A stretch of DNA of 64,000 nucleotides from Lachnospiraceae bacterium GAM79 (GCA_020735665.1 CP085928.1:682001-746000); one strand, 5' to 3'; counted from the first letter of the stretch, positions 18,565 through 28,291 are shown. Program-made: numbers and translations. Notes: generated by a model not told the origin, from the letters alone.

Positions 18565-20982
18565 ATGGCAACAGCATATAATCATAAAGTTGTTGAGAAG
18601 AAGTGGCAGAAGGTCTGGGATGATAACAAGGCTTTTGCTGCAACAGATGATTACAGTAAACCAAAGTATTACGCATTAGTTGAGTTCCCTTATCCATCCG
18701 GACAGGGACTTCATGTTGGTCATCCAAGACCATATACAGCACTCGATATTGTAGCCAGAAAGAGAAGAATGCAGGGTTATAATGTTCTTTATCCAATGGG
18801 TTGGGATGCATTTGGACTTCCGACCGAGAATTATGCGATCAAGAACAAGATCCATCCAAAGGAAGTAACAAAGAATAACGTAGCAAGATTTAAGGCACAG
18901 CTTCATTCCCTTGGATATTCATTTGACTGGGATCGTGAGATCAATACAACAGATCCGGAATATTACAAATGGACACAGTGGATCTTCCTGAAGTTATTCA
19001 AGGCAGGTCTGGCATATAAGAAAGAAATGCCGATCAATTGGTGTACATCCTGTAAGGTTGGTCTTGCAAATGAGGAAGTTGTAAATGGTGTCTGCGAGCG
19101 TTGCGGTGCGCCGGTTGTCCGTAAGGTCAAATCCGAATGGATGTTAAAGATCACAGAATATGCAGATAAGCTGATCGAAGGGCTCGATACTGTTGATTAT
19201 ATTGAGCGAGTAAAAGTATCACAGAAGAACTGGATCGGACGTTCTACAGGTGCGGAAGTAGATTTCCGGATCAAAGGAAAAGAAGATAAGCTTCGTATCT
19301 ACACAACCAGATGTGATACATTATTTGGAGCAACTTATATGGTTGTATCACCGGAGCATCCATTGCTTGATAAATATAAAGATGAGATCAAGAACTGGTC
19401 TGAGATCGAAAGCTACAGAGAGCAGGCTGCCAGAAAGTCCGATTTTGAGCGTTCCGAGCTTGCAAAGGATAAGACCGGTGTAGCTATCGATGGTCTGGTA
19501 GCGATCAATCCTGTAAATGAGAAGGAGATCCCAATCTGGGTATCCGATTATGTACTGATGTCATATGGAACAGGTGCGATCATGGCGGTTCCTGCACATG
19601 ACGAAAGAGACTGGGAATTTGCAAAGAAATTCGACCTGCCGCTTATTCAGGTAGTAGCAAAGGACGGAGAAGAAGTAGATATCAATGAAGCAGCATTTAC
19701 AGATGTTGCAACAGGTGTTCTGATTAATTCCGGCTTCTTAAATGGCTTGCAGGTAAAAGATGCAAAAGAGAAGATGATCGAGTTCCTGGAAGAAAAGGGA
19801 ATTGGTAAGGCAAAGGTTAATTATAAGCTCCGTGACTGGGTATTCTCCCGTCAGAGATACTGGGGTGAGCCGATTCCGATCATTCACTGTGATAAATGTG
19901 GTTATGTCCCTCTTAACGAAAGTGAACTTCCGTTGATGCTTCCGGAGGTAGAGAGTTATATGCCGACTGATAACGGAGAATCACCGCTTGCAGCTATGAC
20001 AGACTGGGTAAATGTGAAGTGTCCATGCTGTGGAGGACCTGCAAAGCGTGAGACAGATACCATGCCTCAGTGGGCCGGTTCATCATGGTATTTCTTGAGA
20101 TACACGGATCCAAAGAATACAGAAGCACTGGCAAGCAAGGAAGCATTAAAATACTGGCTGCCGGTTGACTGGTACAATGGTGGTATGGAGCATACAACAC
20201 TTCATCTGCTTTATTCCAGATTCTGGCACAAGTTCCTGTATGATCAGGGCGTTGTTCCTACACCGGAACCATATCAGAAGCGTACTTCCCATGGTATGAT
20301 CCTTGGTGAGAATGGCGAGAAGATGAGTAAGTCCAGAGGAAATGTTGTAAATCCGGATGATATTGTAAATGCATATGGTGCAGATACATTAAGAACATAC
20401 GAGATGTTCATCGGAGCCTTTGATCTTGCTGCATCATGGTCAGATGATGGTGTAAAGGGATGTCGTCGTTTCCTTGAGAGAGTATGGAAGCTGCAGGATA
20501 TCGTAGTAGATGGTGATGCTTACTCTAAGGATATGGAGACAAAGATGCATCAGACGATCAAGAAGGTTTCAACTGACTTTGAGAATCTGAAGTATAATAC
20601 AGCTATTGCTGCTATGATGGCACTTGTAAATGATTTCTATAAGAAGAATGCAGTAACAAAGGGCGAAATGAAGACGCTTCTTACATTATTGAACCCGGTT
20701 GCACCGCATATCACAGAGGAAATGTGGAGCATTCTTGGTTACGAAGGATATCTTTATCAGGCATCCTGGCCGACATTCGATGAGGCAAAGACAGTTGAGT
20801 CGACAGTAGAGATCGCAGTTCAGATCAATGGTAAGATGAAGGCGACTCTTGCTATCAATAAAGACGATCCAAAGGATGATGTTATTGCAAAGGCAAAAGA
20901 AGCTATCGCAGACAAGCTGACCGGTAACATCGTAAAAGAAATTTATGTACCGGGAAGAATCGTAAACATTGTGATGAAATAA
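18565..20982 (+). CDS. leuS: Leucyl-tRNA synthetase
   Basis: An 805-residue class I synthetase that charges tRNA-Leu. The HIGH-type motif appears as HVGH near residue 50 within [18 protein letters not shown], the zinc-binding CTSC...CERC pair lies around 165-190, the editing (CP1) domain contains the family [14 protein letters not shown] motif, and KMSKS is at about 585. Length is normal for bacterial LeuS. RBS CAGGAGGAAA precedes the ATG. It is an essential housekeeping gene; no T-box leader is visible, so control by uncharged tRNA is not supported here. Confidence 0.98.
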   Translation: MATAYNHKVVEKKWQKVWDDNKAFAATDDYSKPKYYALVEFPYPSGQGLHVGHPRPYTALDIVARKRRMQGYNVLYPMGWDAFGLPTENYAIKNKIHPKEVTKNNVARFKAQLHSLGYSFDWDREINTTDPEYYKWTQWIFLKLFKAGLAYKKEMPINWCTSCKVGLANEEVVNGVCERCGAPVVRKVKSEWMLKITEYADKLIEGLDTVDYIERVKVSQKNWIGRSTGAEVDFRIKGKEDKLRIYTTRCDTLFGATYMVVSPEHPLLDKYKDEIKNWSEIESYREQAARKSDFERSELAKDKTGVAIDGLVAINPVNEKEIPIWVSDYVLMSYGTGAIMAVPAHDERDWEFAKKFDLPLIQVVAKDGEEVDINEAAFTDVATGVLINSGFLNGLQVKDAKEKMIEFLEEKGIGKAKVNYKLRDWVFSRQRYWGEPIPIIHCDKCGYVPLNESELPLMLPEVESYMPTDNGESPLAAMTDWVNVKCPCCGGPAKRETDTMPQWAGSSWYFLRYTDPKNTEALASKEALKYWLPVDWYNGGMEHTTLHLLYSRFWHKFLYDQGVVPTPEPYQKRTSHGMILGENGEKMSKSRGNVVNPDDIVNAYGADTLRTYEMFIGAFDLAASWSDDGVKGCRRFLERVWKLQDIVVDGDAYSKDMETKMHQTIKKVSTDFENLKYNTAIAAMMALVNDFYKKNAVTKGEMKTLLTLLNPVAPHITEEMWSILGYEGYLYQASWPTFDEAKTVESTVEIAVQINGKMKATLAINKDDPKDDVIAKAKEAIADKLTGNIVKEIYVPGRIVNIVMK

Positions 20983-21002
20983 ATCTGTCAAGCAAATAAA
21001 AA

Positions 21003-21082
21003 ACAACATAAGCATGTAGAGCGGATGCTCGGAATGCGCATGTTGTGGGATGATTTCGGGAGTTCGAAGAACGTAGAAATCA
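21003..21082. other. Paired hairpins in the leuS 3' spacer
   Basis: ACAACAT/ATGTTGT (21003-21009/21040-21046) encloses GAGC-GGAT-GCTC, followed by TGATTTC/GAAATCA (21051-21057/21076-21082) enclosing GTTC-GAA-GAAC. The structures are clear but match no family I know, and they lack the core of elements A-F. Confidence 0.45.
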
Positions 21083-21106
21083 TATTATTTCATAAATAAA
21101 AATACA

Positions 21107-21148
21107 AAATAAGCAGTGTGCCTGCAAGGCAGGCAAAACTGCTTATTT
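21107..21148. terminator. Bidirectional intrinsic terminator between leuS and the convergent small gene
   Basis: AAATAAGCAGT (21107-21117) pairs with ACTGCTTATTT (21138-21148), with GCCTGC/GCAGGC inside. Each strand runs into an AT-rich tail, so it can end transcripts from both directions. Confidence 0.85.
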
Positions 21149-21153
21149 ATATT

Positions 21154-21411
21154 TTACAGGAAATTGCGGAACATAGCGATCTTCCGGCGTTCGGCAGGAG
21201 AAGCCTGTTCCATCATAATATCCATGATAAGATTGGATTCCTCTTTTGAGAAAGACAGATTACGTTTTTGAAGCTCCCGGTTTAACTGCATGATCTGAGG
21301 GAGCATCTGTTCCATAGTAGCATTGTGGGAACCGTTTGCAAGCTCCAGAATAATCTGACGTTTCAGGGGCATAAGATTTTTCAGGCGGGGGTCGTTTTCA
21401 AATTGATTCAT
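21154..21411 (-). CDS. Small hypothetical protein (85 aa)
   Basis: A mostly helical, soluble 85-residue protein with no signal peptide or membrane segment and many Met, Leu, Gln and Asn residues (for example MEQMLPQIMQLNRELQKRNL). AAAGGACG lies 13 bases before the ATG on the minus strand. It lies 77 bp downstream of another minus-strand gene of similar Met/Gln-rich character, so the two are probably one operon. I do not recognise the family. The intact frame and the flanking terminator support it as real. Confidence 0.65.
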   Translation of the reverse strand: MNQFENDPRLKNLMPLKRQIILELANGSHNATMEQMLPQIMQLNRELQKRNLSFSKEESNLIMDIMMEQASPAERRKIAMFRNFL

Positions 21412-21488
21412 GGCAATGGATCGTCCTTTCTGTTTTATAGGATTTATTTTGATTCCGGTTATATGTATGGATAATCTATAATGACCGG

Positions 21489-22121
21489 TTAGATTGCAGA
21501 CCGGGTGTTCGTGTCGTATTCCTGTAACAACTGCATGATGTGATCCATGGAATTGTCGCTATGTTGGGATGATGACTGATCAGTTGTACCGGTATTTTCC
21601 GTGTTTTCATGTGTGGAGGAATCGTGAATTTTCCCATCTGTTCTGTTCCCCTGTATGGATGGATTATTATTTGTATATTCTGTATCTGTGGATATAGATG
21701 TATTATCCGGTGCAGCTTGAACGGTTTGGTCATAAGCCTGGAAAATGCTTTGAAAATCCGAAAACGCAGAATCGGTCCGGCTCATATCATTCATAACCTG
21801 CATCATATTCATTGCCTGCTGCATATTTTTCATTTGATCGGCGATATCCGAAAAACCACATTGAGCTAACGATGCCAGAATATCATTCTGATTATGGAAA
21901 TCGCGGTTGAAATCACACTGACGAACATAGGACTGGTTGTTGATCACACGCATGATCTGTTGGAGTTCCATCATTTTCAGATAGATAATGAGCGGCATAC
22001 GCATAGGTCCGTCAACAAAGGGGAGAATTGCTTCCAGAAGAAACAGACGATCATCGGATATTAATTTGTCAAGAGGATGAGAATGTGGTATCTGTGCCAT
22101 ACAATGCAAGGCTCCCTTCAT
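21489..22121 (-). CDS. Hypothetical protein with disordered Ser/Thr/Asn tail
   Basis: A 210-residue protein. Residues about 1-115 are helical and Met/Gln rich (LLEAILPFVDGPMRMPLIIYLKMMELQQIM; QMKNMQQAMNMMQVMNDM). Residues about 120-195 are low-complexity Asn/Thr/Ser/Asp, likely disordered, ending in a short helix MDHIMQLLQEYD. No membrane segment. An ATG at 22100 (minus strand) has a better ribosome binding site (GGGAG, 11 bases away) than the first ATG, so the true product may be seven residues shorter. I do not recognise it; pairing with the 85-residue gene suggests a shared role. Confidence 0.62.
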   Translation of the reverse strand: MKGALHCMAQIPHSHPLDKLISDDRLFLLEAILPFVDGPMRMPLIIYLKMMELQQIMRVINNQSYVRQCDFNRDFHNQNDILASLAQCGFSDIADQMKNMQQAMNMMQVMNDMSRTDSAFSDFQSIFQAYDQTVQAAPDNTSISTDTEYTNNNPSIQGNRTDGKIHDSSTHENTENTGTTDQSSSQHSDNSMDHIMQLLQEYDTNTRSAI

Positions 22122-22253
22122 TTCTTCAAAAGTAAGAGACGGTTTATCCGGATGGATTTTTCAGGTATGTAATGTAGTGCTTACAATTATTATTTATGAA
22201 AGAAATGGATATATAATGCATAAAAATATGAAAAAGAAATAACAACAGAATGA

Positions 22254-22317
22254 GTTGTTCCCTGTCTGTTATAAAGGAACAACCGGAATTATCAGGCGAT
22301 TTCGGTGATAATTCCGG
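22254..22317 (-). terminator. Two stacked strong hairpins between minus-strand genes
   Basis: GTTGTTCC/GGAACAAC (22254-22261/22276-22283) is followed directly by CCGGAATTATCA/TGATAATTCCGG (22283-22294/22306-22317). The 301-bp spacer lies downstream of the Cys-rich gene and upstream of the 210-residue gene, both minus strand, so the hairpins could terminate the first or form a leader for the second. No long T-run follows closely. Confidence 0.5.
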
Positions 22318-22422
22318 CATATAGTTCTTTTTTTACAGTTTTATATCCGTACAGAGGCTTTATAGCTGTTAAGGATATAGAACTGATATAGCTTATGACA
22401 GTCGGGGGTCAGAATTTCAGGA

Positions 22423-22671
22423 TTAGCATCCACATCCACAACCGCAGTCATTTCCGTTGCCGCATCCACCACAGCAGCAAAGGAGGATCAGGATGATCCA
22501 GATGCAGTCGCATCCATTACTTCCGCCGCCACAGCCACAGTCATTTCCAAAACCATTTCCGCAGCATGAGAAGAGAAGAAGAAGGATGATGATGCAGGAG
22601 CAGCTGCCTCCGCCGAAACCAAACATTCCGTTTTTTCCACAACCGCACTGTGTTGCTGATAAATCACTCAT
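22423..22671 (-). CDS. Gly/Cys-rich small membrane-like protein
   Basis: An 82-residue protein made of CGCG/GGG clusters alternating with two hydrophobic runs (CIIILLLLFSC and CIWIILILLCCC). I start it at the ATG at 22671, eight bases after GGAGG; an upstream TTG would add five residues but has no ribosome site. Roughly a quarter of the residues are Cys. Proteins of this look occur in Lachnospiraceae under names such as high-cysteine chorion-class protein, and their role is unknown to me. Possible roles are a spore-coat or membrane-associated thiol-rich peptide; both are guesses. Confidence 0.7.
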   Translation of the reverse strand: MSDLSATQCGCGKNGMFGFGGGSCSCIIILLLLFSCCGNGFGNDCGCGGGSNGCDCIWIILILLCCCGGCGNGNDCGCGCGC

Positions 22672-22760
22672 GGTAAATACCTCCAATTTTCTTTATGCTA
22701 TAGACTATTCGGTATTGATTCAAATGTTACAAAAACAGAAAAACAATATACGAAAAAAAA

Positions 22761-22882
22761 AGGATATGATATAATGAACGCAAAATTATTTGCTCGCAAG
22801 AATGCTGATTTTGCGAAATGCATAGAATGTGCGAAGCATATGATATAATGAGTGCAAAATCACTTGCCTGCAAGGATGCAAT
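22761..22882 (+). repeat. 74-bp tandem duplication carrying two TATAAT boxes
   Basis: Units starting near 22761 and 22835 share ATATGATATAATGA..GCAAAAT..(A/C)TTGC.(C/T)GCAAG(A/G)ATGC, about 37 of 46 positions by eye. Each has TATAAT (22770-22775 and 22844-22849) but no good -35 box at 17 bp. It sits upstream of the zinc-ribbon gene at 22934 and fills most of the 262-bp spacer. Confidence 0.6.
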
Positions 22883-22933
22883 AATTATCAAAAATTAATG
22901 TTAAAAAGGGGTTAACCCGGGAGGAGAGAATAC

Positions 22934-23920
22934 ATGATTTATAAGTGCATGAATTGTGGTGGAAATGTTGTGTATGATCCACAAAGCGGACATATGAAAT
23001 GTATGAGCTGTGGTGGAAGTGACTGCGAACAGAGTATTCCATCCGAGACACCGATGATATGTCCTGCGTGCGGAACACAGATTACATACCGGAACGAGTA
23101 CGGATCTGCCGGTAAATGTCCGGCTTGTGGGGTGCCGATCATCAGGGATGATTTTATCGTATATCCATATGGACCGGATGTAATTCTGCCATTTAAGGTG
23201 TCAAAACGAGATGCAGAAGAAAAGTTAAAACAGGAATTTGGAAAGAAGCTGTTTCTGCCATCTGATTTCCTGTCTACAAAGACACTGGAGCGGCTTCGAG
23301 GAGTCTATGTTCCGTTCTGGCTGTATGATTTTGATACAAACGTAGATTATAAAGCCGTTGGTACAAAGGTTCGTACATGGACCTCCGGTGACAGAAAATA
23401 CACAGAGACATCCTATTTTGATGTCTACCGCAAACTGCATATCAAGTATAACGGTATCCCTGTTGATGCTTCGATCGAGATGCCGGATGGTATTATGGAT
23501 CAGATGGAGCCATATGGTTATGATCAGCTGACTCAGCATGATAACAAATATCTGTCAGGCTTTGAGGCGGAGATATATAATTATACGCCGGATCAGTTAT
23601 CGGGAAGAGCAGTAACCAAGGTAAATGATACATCAAAGAAATGGGCAGAGCAGAAAGCTTCCGGTTATACCAGCCTGACATCTGAGAATATGAACGCAAA
23701 TAATAAACTGCTGGCGAACCGATTTGCATTGATGCCTGTATGGATCTATGAATATCGGTATCAGGGACAGAATTATATGTTCTATGTAAATGGTCAGACA
23801 GGTAAGTGTGTGGGTACACCACCGAGAAGCGTCAGCCGTGCGATCGGACTTACAGCAGCATTTGCTGCATCGGTAGCTGCGTGTGCTTCCGGCATAGCTA
23901 TGATCCTGGAGGTGATTTAA
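22934..23920 (+). CDS. Zinc-ribbon protein with C-terminal membrane segment
   Basis: A 328-residue protein. Two to three Cys4 zinc ribbons occupy residues 1-75 (CMNCGG, CMSCGG, CPACG twice). A middle domain contains PFKVSKRDAEEKLKQEFGKKLFLP and the VYVPFWLYDFD and PVWIYEYRYQGQNYMFYVNGQTGK segments that recur in bacterial TFIIB-type zinc-ribbon membrane proteins. A hydrophobic helix lies at about 300-325. It starts a three-gene unit: the TPM-domain protein follows by one base. Biochemical role is unknown; a membrane protein-quality or assembly function is only suggested by the partner. Confidence 0.72.
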   Translation: MIYKCMNCGGNVVYDPQSGHMKCMSCGGSDCEQSIPSETPMICPACGTQITYRNEYGSAGKCPACGVPIIRDDFIVYPYGPDVILPFKVSKRDAEEKLKQEFGKKLFLPSDFLSTKTLERLRGVYVPFWLYDFDTNVDYKAVGTKVRTWTSGDRKYTETSYFDVYRKLHIKYNGIPVDASIEMPDGIMDQMEPYGYDQLTQHDNKYLSGFEAEIYNYTPDQLSGRAVTKVNDTSKKWAEQKASGYTSLTSENMNANNKLLANRFALMPVWIYEYRYQGQNYMFYVNGQTGKCVGTPPRSVSRAIGLTAAFAASVAACASGIAMILEVI

Positions 23921-23921
23921 T

Positions 23922-24809
23922 ATGAAGAAATATAAGATCACCGTTTTAGTATTATTTGTTATCGGATTTGTTCTGATGATTGGAAGTGCGCTGATCAGCA
24001 AACAGAATCTGAAGCATGATAAGAGAAGCAACACAGAATGTCTGACGGATCAGAGAGTATTTGATTATGCAGACAAACTTACATCTTCTGAAGAGAAGAG
24101 CTTGGAAGATGTCATTGCAGAATATGAAGATAAGATAGGTGCGGATATCGTAGTTGTAACGATCAACAATGAACAGGCACAGGATATGTTTGATACATAT
24201 TGGTCTGATACATATTATGCCGAGTTTGAAGCAATTAAAGCAGTTGCAACGGCAATGTGTGATCAGAACCGTTTCGGTTGGGAGAACTGGGAATATGATC
24301 CTTCAAGCAATCGGAGCACAAGTGATGGCTATGTTCCGAGTGACAGTATTGTAATTGCAGCTAACTATGAGGCCGGAGATGTATGGATGAGTACATCGGG
24401 AACCAGAGTGCGTGCCCGGATCAGTGATTCAAAGGCATCATCATTAACCGAGGCCGGTGGTAAATATCTGCGTTCGGATGCCGAGAAAGGATTTACGGTC
24501 ATGATCGAGAAAGCTGCTATTTGCATGAAGAGTGCAAATGGCGGAGGAATTCATGTATCACCGTTGTTTATATTTGTAGCGGTTATAGTATGTGCGGTAG
24601 TCTTCTTTATCACCAATATGTCAAAGAAGGCGGGCAAGGATACAACTACATTAAATACATATGTAAATGGAAATGTAGAGCTTCTGGATCATCGTGATAT
24701 CTTCATCCGTAAAGATGTCACAAGCGTAAAAATTGAGTCGTCAAGCAGCGGTGGCAGCAGCGGTGGCGGTGGAGGCGGCAGCCATGGCGGTGGCGGCAGT
24801 CATTTCTAA
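23922..24809 (+). CDS. TPM-domain membrane protein
   Basis: A 295-residue protein. An N-terminal hydrophobic segment (about 6-27) is followed by a TPM domain (about 40-195; VFDYADKLTSSEEKSLEDVIAEYEDKIGADIVVVTINN), a second membrane helix at about 208-230 and a Gly/Ser/His tail ending GGGGSHGGGGSHF. TPM domains occur in membrane proteins tied to photosystem repair in plants and to unassigned roles in bacteria; the Gly-rich tail is typical of the bacterial form. It overlaps closely with its neighbours (one base after the zinc-ribbon gene), so they are probably one complex or pathway. Confidence 0.82.
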   Translation: MKKYKITVLVLFVIGFVLMIGSALISKQNLKHDKRSNTECLTDQRVFDYADKLTSSEEKSLEDVIAEYEDKIGADIVVVTINNEQAQDMFDTYWSDTYYAEFEAIKAVATAMCDQNRFGWENWEYDPSSNRSTSDGYVPSDSIVIAANYEAGDVWMSTSGTRVRARISDSKASSLTEAGGKYLRSDAEKGFTVMIEKAAICMKSANGGGIHVSPLFIFVAVIVCAVVFFITNMSKKAGKDTTTLNTYVNGNVELLDHRDIFIRKDVTSVKIESSSSGGSSGGGGGGSHGGGGSHF

Positions 24810-24814
24810 GGCTT

Positions 24815-25726
24815 ATGATGCAGAATAAACGATTAAATCTGTTTTTATTAAAAAATACAGTCATGTCGCTGCTTGGAAGTGCAGTTATAATGGCAGTTCT
24901 CACAGGCTTGATGGTACAGTTTCATCTGCTTGGAAATTTTACATTTCATACCATAAAGCAGCTATCAGATATTCCGGGATTGTATAATTCCGAAATATCG
25001 AATGTAGAGATGGCTTTTGATAAGCTTCAGTATATGGGGTATGATTACTGTATGGATGGTAAACGTGTCGGGGGATATTACTGTGCATGGATAAATGATA
25101 AATTCATGATCGTGTTGATCGATGATACGGAGACTGTTATAAGAGATTATACGGTGCAGGGACAGTTGAAGAAAGATCCGGCTACCTGTAGCTATATTTT
25201 ATCCCAGTGTGCGGAAAGTGCGGGAATAAGCAAGGAGCAGCTTGAAAAGATAACATATGATTATATGATCAGCGAGATTGATTATCCGAAGACATTTTAC
25301 GGAATTGTGAAGCTGGCATTTTATCTTGCACTTGCTATGATGGCATTATCGCTTGTTGAGATCGTCTGCTGTATCTTTTGTCCGTGGTATCATCCCCGGA
25401 TCAGACACTTACAGGGAGTGTTTGACAGGAAGCTGGTTGTGCGTGATATAAACCGCCAGCTGCATGATGCGGTCGTATATGAGAGTCATAATTGTTATGT
25501 GACAAAGAAATATCTGATCATCAGTACGTTATTTCGAACAGACATTGTATTGTTAAGGAATATAGAAGTAATTTCAAAACATACAGAGCGTAAGGGCAGG
25601 ACAGGACATAATATTTATAAGCTGATCATATCAAATGCTGCCGGAATGATATATGAGCATAATTTTAAATCTGAGAGCATCGTGGATGATATAATTCCAT
25701 TGATACAGAAGAAAAACACCCGTTGA
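24815..25726 (+). CDS. Membrane protein of unknown function, third gene of the TPM unit
   Basis: A 303-residue protein with two membrane helices at about 13-37 and about 168-192; the region between is probably extracytoplasmic and the basic C-terminal domain (about 195-303, FDRKLVVRDINRQLHDAVVYESHNCYVTKKYLIIST) cytoplasmic. Lachnospiraceae annotations sometimes place such proteins in DUF6709; I recall this only loosely. It starts five bases after the TPM gene and ends at a terminator, so it belongs to the same operon. Confidence 0.62.
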   Translation: MMQNKRLNLFLLKNTVMSLLGSAVIMAVLTGLMVQFHLLGNFTFHTIKQLSDIPGLYNSEISNVEMAFDKLQYMGYDYCMDGKRVGGYYCAWINDKFMIVLIDDTETVIRDYTVQGQLKKDPATCSYILSQCAESAGISKEQLEKITYDYMISEIDYPKTFYGIVKLAFYLALAMMALSLVEIVCCIFCPWYHPRIRHLQGVFDRKLVVRDINRQLHDAVVYESHNCYVTKKYLIISTLFRTDIVLLRNIEVISKHTERKGRTGHNIYKLIISNAAGMIYEHNFKSESIVDDIIPLIQKKNTR

Positions 25727-25786
25727 TCCGGATGTGCTGTTGTACAGTGTGACAACGATTCGGATCGGACGGGTGTATTTGTTTTT
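25716..25786. terminator. Bidirectional terminator after the TPM operon
   Basis: ACACCCG (25716-25722) pairs with CGGGTGT (25770-25776), with GATCCG/CGGATC inside; ATTTGTTTTT follows on the plus strand. The 5' arm overlaps the stop codon region of the upstream gene. It also ends the convergent gene. Confidence 0.82.
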
Positions 25787-25794
25787 AATTGATA

Positions 25795-26220
25795 TTAAAG
25801 ATCCAACTTATCCTGTTCTTCGATAACATCGAGATCCTCGGATACATCGGATAATCCCTCGTTTTCATAGAGGATAGGGCTTTCTTCTTCCGGTGCAGCG
25901 TCTTCCGATGTGGAAGGTATATCGGAGAGAAGATCGTCTACTTTGGCGGTAACATCTGATACACTTTCAGCTACAGTAGCAGCTTCAGCGTTTGTATCGG
26001 TATTATCGACAGCATCATCCAGAGAGAAATAATCGCGGTCTGCGGTTTCTTCTTTTGCAGGCATCTTTTCCTTGATCGTATGCTTAACCTTTTCTACCTT
26101 ATCATCCATATCTAAAGACTGGTATACGGTAGAATTCTTGATCTTGTCCCTGAATACATAGCAAACACCGCCGATCGCAGCGATCGTAGCAGCGGCTTTG
26201 AATAATTTACCTTTTCCCAT
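25795..26220 (-). CDS. Small acidic membrane-anchored hypothetical protein
   Basis: A 141-residue protein: a basic start and short hydrophobic stretch (LFKAAATIAAIGGVCYVF, about 6-23), then a basic linker, then a strongly acidic, Glu/Asp/Ser-rich tail from about residue 55 to the end. No catalytic motif. AAGGAGAT precedes the ATG. The layout suggests a single N-terminal anchor with a disordered cytoplasmic tail. I do not recognise it. Confidence 0.68.
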   Translation of the reverse strand: MGKGKLFKAAATIAAIGGVCYVFRDKIKNSTVYQSLDMDDKVEKVKHTIKEKMPAKEETADRDYFSLDDAVDNTDTNAEAATVAESVSDVTAKVDDLLSDIPSTSEDAAPEEESPILYENEGLSDVSEDLDVIEEQDKLDL

Positions 26221-26360
26221 AATGCATAATCTCCTTCTATATATGATGTAAAAGTCGTTATAAATAACGTTTCCATAATTTTAATATGTATACACTTAAA
26301 AAGCAAGAAAACATTGATAAACAAAAGGGATGACAGGCAGATTTTACGAACTTTTAACAT

Positions 26361-26389
26361 TTGCCTGATAGGATGAAGTATGCTATAGT
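26361..26389 (+). promoter_or_regulatory. Promoter for the MutS-like gene
   Basis: TTGCCT (26361-26366), 17-base spacer, TATAGT (26384-26389), about 97 bp before the chosen start of the MutS-like gene. A good sigma-A match, and the spacer is divergent between two genes. Confidence 0.6.
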
Positions 26390-26485
26390 TTTCAAAGATA
26401 TACAACGTATATGAAAGATAAATGTGATGATCGGATTAAAGCTGATCAAAAGAAATTAAGAAGACAGGATCAAGGAGAGATAGAA

Positions 26486-28291
26486 ATGACAGAGAGCAAA
26501 GGGGGACGCGGTATGGAACGTTTTAATACAGAATTGGAAGAATTAAAAAAGAAACAGAAAGAATTGGAAAGCCGTTATTCCGGCATCGGTACGATTCGTT
26601 TTCTGATGTTTTTGGTGATGGCAGGCGGATTGATCGTTGGTTTATATGATTCCAATATACCATTTCTTATAGCAGGAATTCTTGCGGTGGTGGCCTTTGT
26701 ATTCTTAGTATTTAAGCATGGCAAATTAAATGAACAGCTGGAATATAACAAGGCAAAGGTAATAGTATATGAACGTTATCTGAAACGTTACGATGACAGC
26801 TGGAAAGAATTTGAAGAAGACGGATCAGAGTATCTGACCGATGAAGATCTGGTCGCAAAGGATCTGGATATTATGGGTAAAAATTCGCTCTATCAGTTTA
26901 TCTGCGTAGCAGGAACGGAGGATGGCAGACAGCTGCTTGCGGAGACGCTCAGACAGCCGGAATTTGCATCAGAAGACAGAAAGAAACGACAGGATGCTGT
27001 AAGAGAACTGACAGAGAAGCATGATTTTTCAATGGGATTTGAAACCTTATGTGTGAAGTCCGGAATGGGTAAGAAAAAAAAATATTCATCTGATGAATTT
27101 GTTGCTTATTGTACCAGCGATGAACATATATCAGGAATATTTAATATACTTCGTTTCCTGCTTCCTCTTGTGACGATCGTTTTACTGATCCTTGGCATCA
27201 TGGGAAAAGTAAATCTCGGATATTCCCTGATCTCATTTTTTGTTGTTTTGTTATTTGCATGGATCACTTCGGGAGTGGCAGGGCAGGCTGTTATGCCGAT
27301 GATCTCATTCGGTTATGTGATCGATGATTATATTAAAATGTTTGAACAGATATCGGATGAGAATTTTGATTCAGAGCTGTTAAAGGATATAAAGAATACG
27401 ATCTCAGAGGATACAGGTGCTTTAAACGCTGTAAAGAAGCTGGAGCGGATCAGTTCGGCATTTAATATCCGCTATAATCCGATCATCCATCAGGTTCTCT
27501 GCGGTCTGCTTTTATGGGATTTTCATCTGGGCTTTATGATGGATAAGTGGAGAGATCGGTATGGAAGTCAGGTGAAAGACTGGATCCATGCAATCTCAAG
27601 AATGGAAGAACTGTTATCATTTGCGGCACTCGCACGGACCAGAGATGTATCATATCCTGAGGTGACAAGACGCGATAAAGTAGAGGTAACGGCAGAGAAT
27701 ATGCGTCATCCGCTGATCGATCCGTCAAAGGTAGTTCCCAATGGTGCAGCATTTAAGGGCGGAACGACTATCATCACAGGATCGAATATGTCAGGTAAGA
27801 CGACATTCCTGCGTACTCTTGGAATCAATCTGATCCTTGCATATGCAGGCGCACCTGTATGTGCGGAGAATATGCACGCGGATTACATGAAGATTTTTAC
27901 ATCGATGAGAGTAACAGATGATGTCAGTAATGGTATATCCACGTTCTATGCAGAGATCCTTCGGATCAAATCCATGGTAGAGTATAAGAAAAATGATATG
28001 CCGATGTTATGCCTGATCGATGAGATATTCAAAGGAACCAATTCGGCAGATCGTATCGTGGGAGCGTCTCAGGTTATTAAAAAGTTATCGGATGATAATT
28101 CTATGACAATCGTGTCTACCCATGATTTTGAATTATGTGACCTGAAAAATGAAGCCGGTGTGCCGGCGGTAAATTATCATTTTGAAGAATACTACGAAGG
28201 TGATCAGCTGCGATTTGATTATAAGAAGAAGGATGGCAGATGTACGACGACAAATGCAATGGCGATCCTTCATATGGCAGGACTTGATTAG
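26486..28291 (+). CDS. Membrane-embedded MutS-family ATPase
   Basis: A 601-residue protein when started at the ATG at 26486 (AAGGAGAG six bases upstream; an earlier in-frame ATG has no such site). The C-terminal third is a MutS ABC-type ATPase: Walker A GSNMSGKTT at about 432, Walker B LIDEIFKGTN at about 509 and a STHD switch His region near 540. The mismatch-recognition domain of MutS is absent. Instead there are four hydrophobic helices, about 40-75 and about 230-280, so the protein sits in the membrane. Known membrane MutS-like proteins have no settled role in repair; this one may act as a clamp or transport-linked ATPase. It has its own promoter and no repair genes beside it. Confidence 0.8.
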   Translation: MTESKGGRGMERFNTELEELKKKQKELESRYSGIGTIRFLMFLVMAGGLIVGLYDSNIPFLIAGILAVVAFVFLVFKHGKLNEQLEYNKAKVIVYERYLKRYDDSWKEFEEDGSEYLTDEDLVAKDLDIMGKNSLYQFICVAGTEDGRQLLAETLRQPEFASEDRKKRQDAVRELTEKHDFSMGFETLCVKSGMGKKKKYSSDEFVAYCTSDEHISGIFNILRFLLPLVTIVLLILGIMGKVNLGYSLISFFVVLLFAWITSGVAGQAVMPMISFGYVIDDYIKMFEQISDENFDSELLKDIKNTISEDTGALNAVKKLERISSAFNIRYNPIIHQVLCGLLLWDFHLGFMMDKWRDRYGSQVKDWIHAISRMEELLSFAALARTRDVSYPEVTRRDKVEVTAENMRHPLIDPSKVVPNGAAFKGGTTIITGSNMSGKTTFLRTLGINLILAYAGAPVCAENMHADYMKIFTSMRVTDDVSNGISTFYAEILRIKSMVEYKKNDMPMLCLIDEIFKGTNSADRIVGASQVIKKLSDDNSMTIVSTHDFELCDLKNEAGVPAVNYHFEEYYEGDQLRFDYKKKDGRCTTTNAMAILHMAGLD

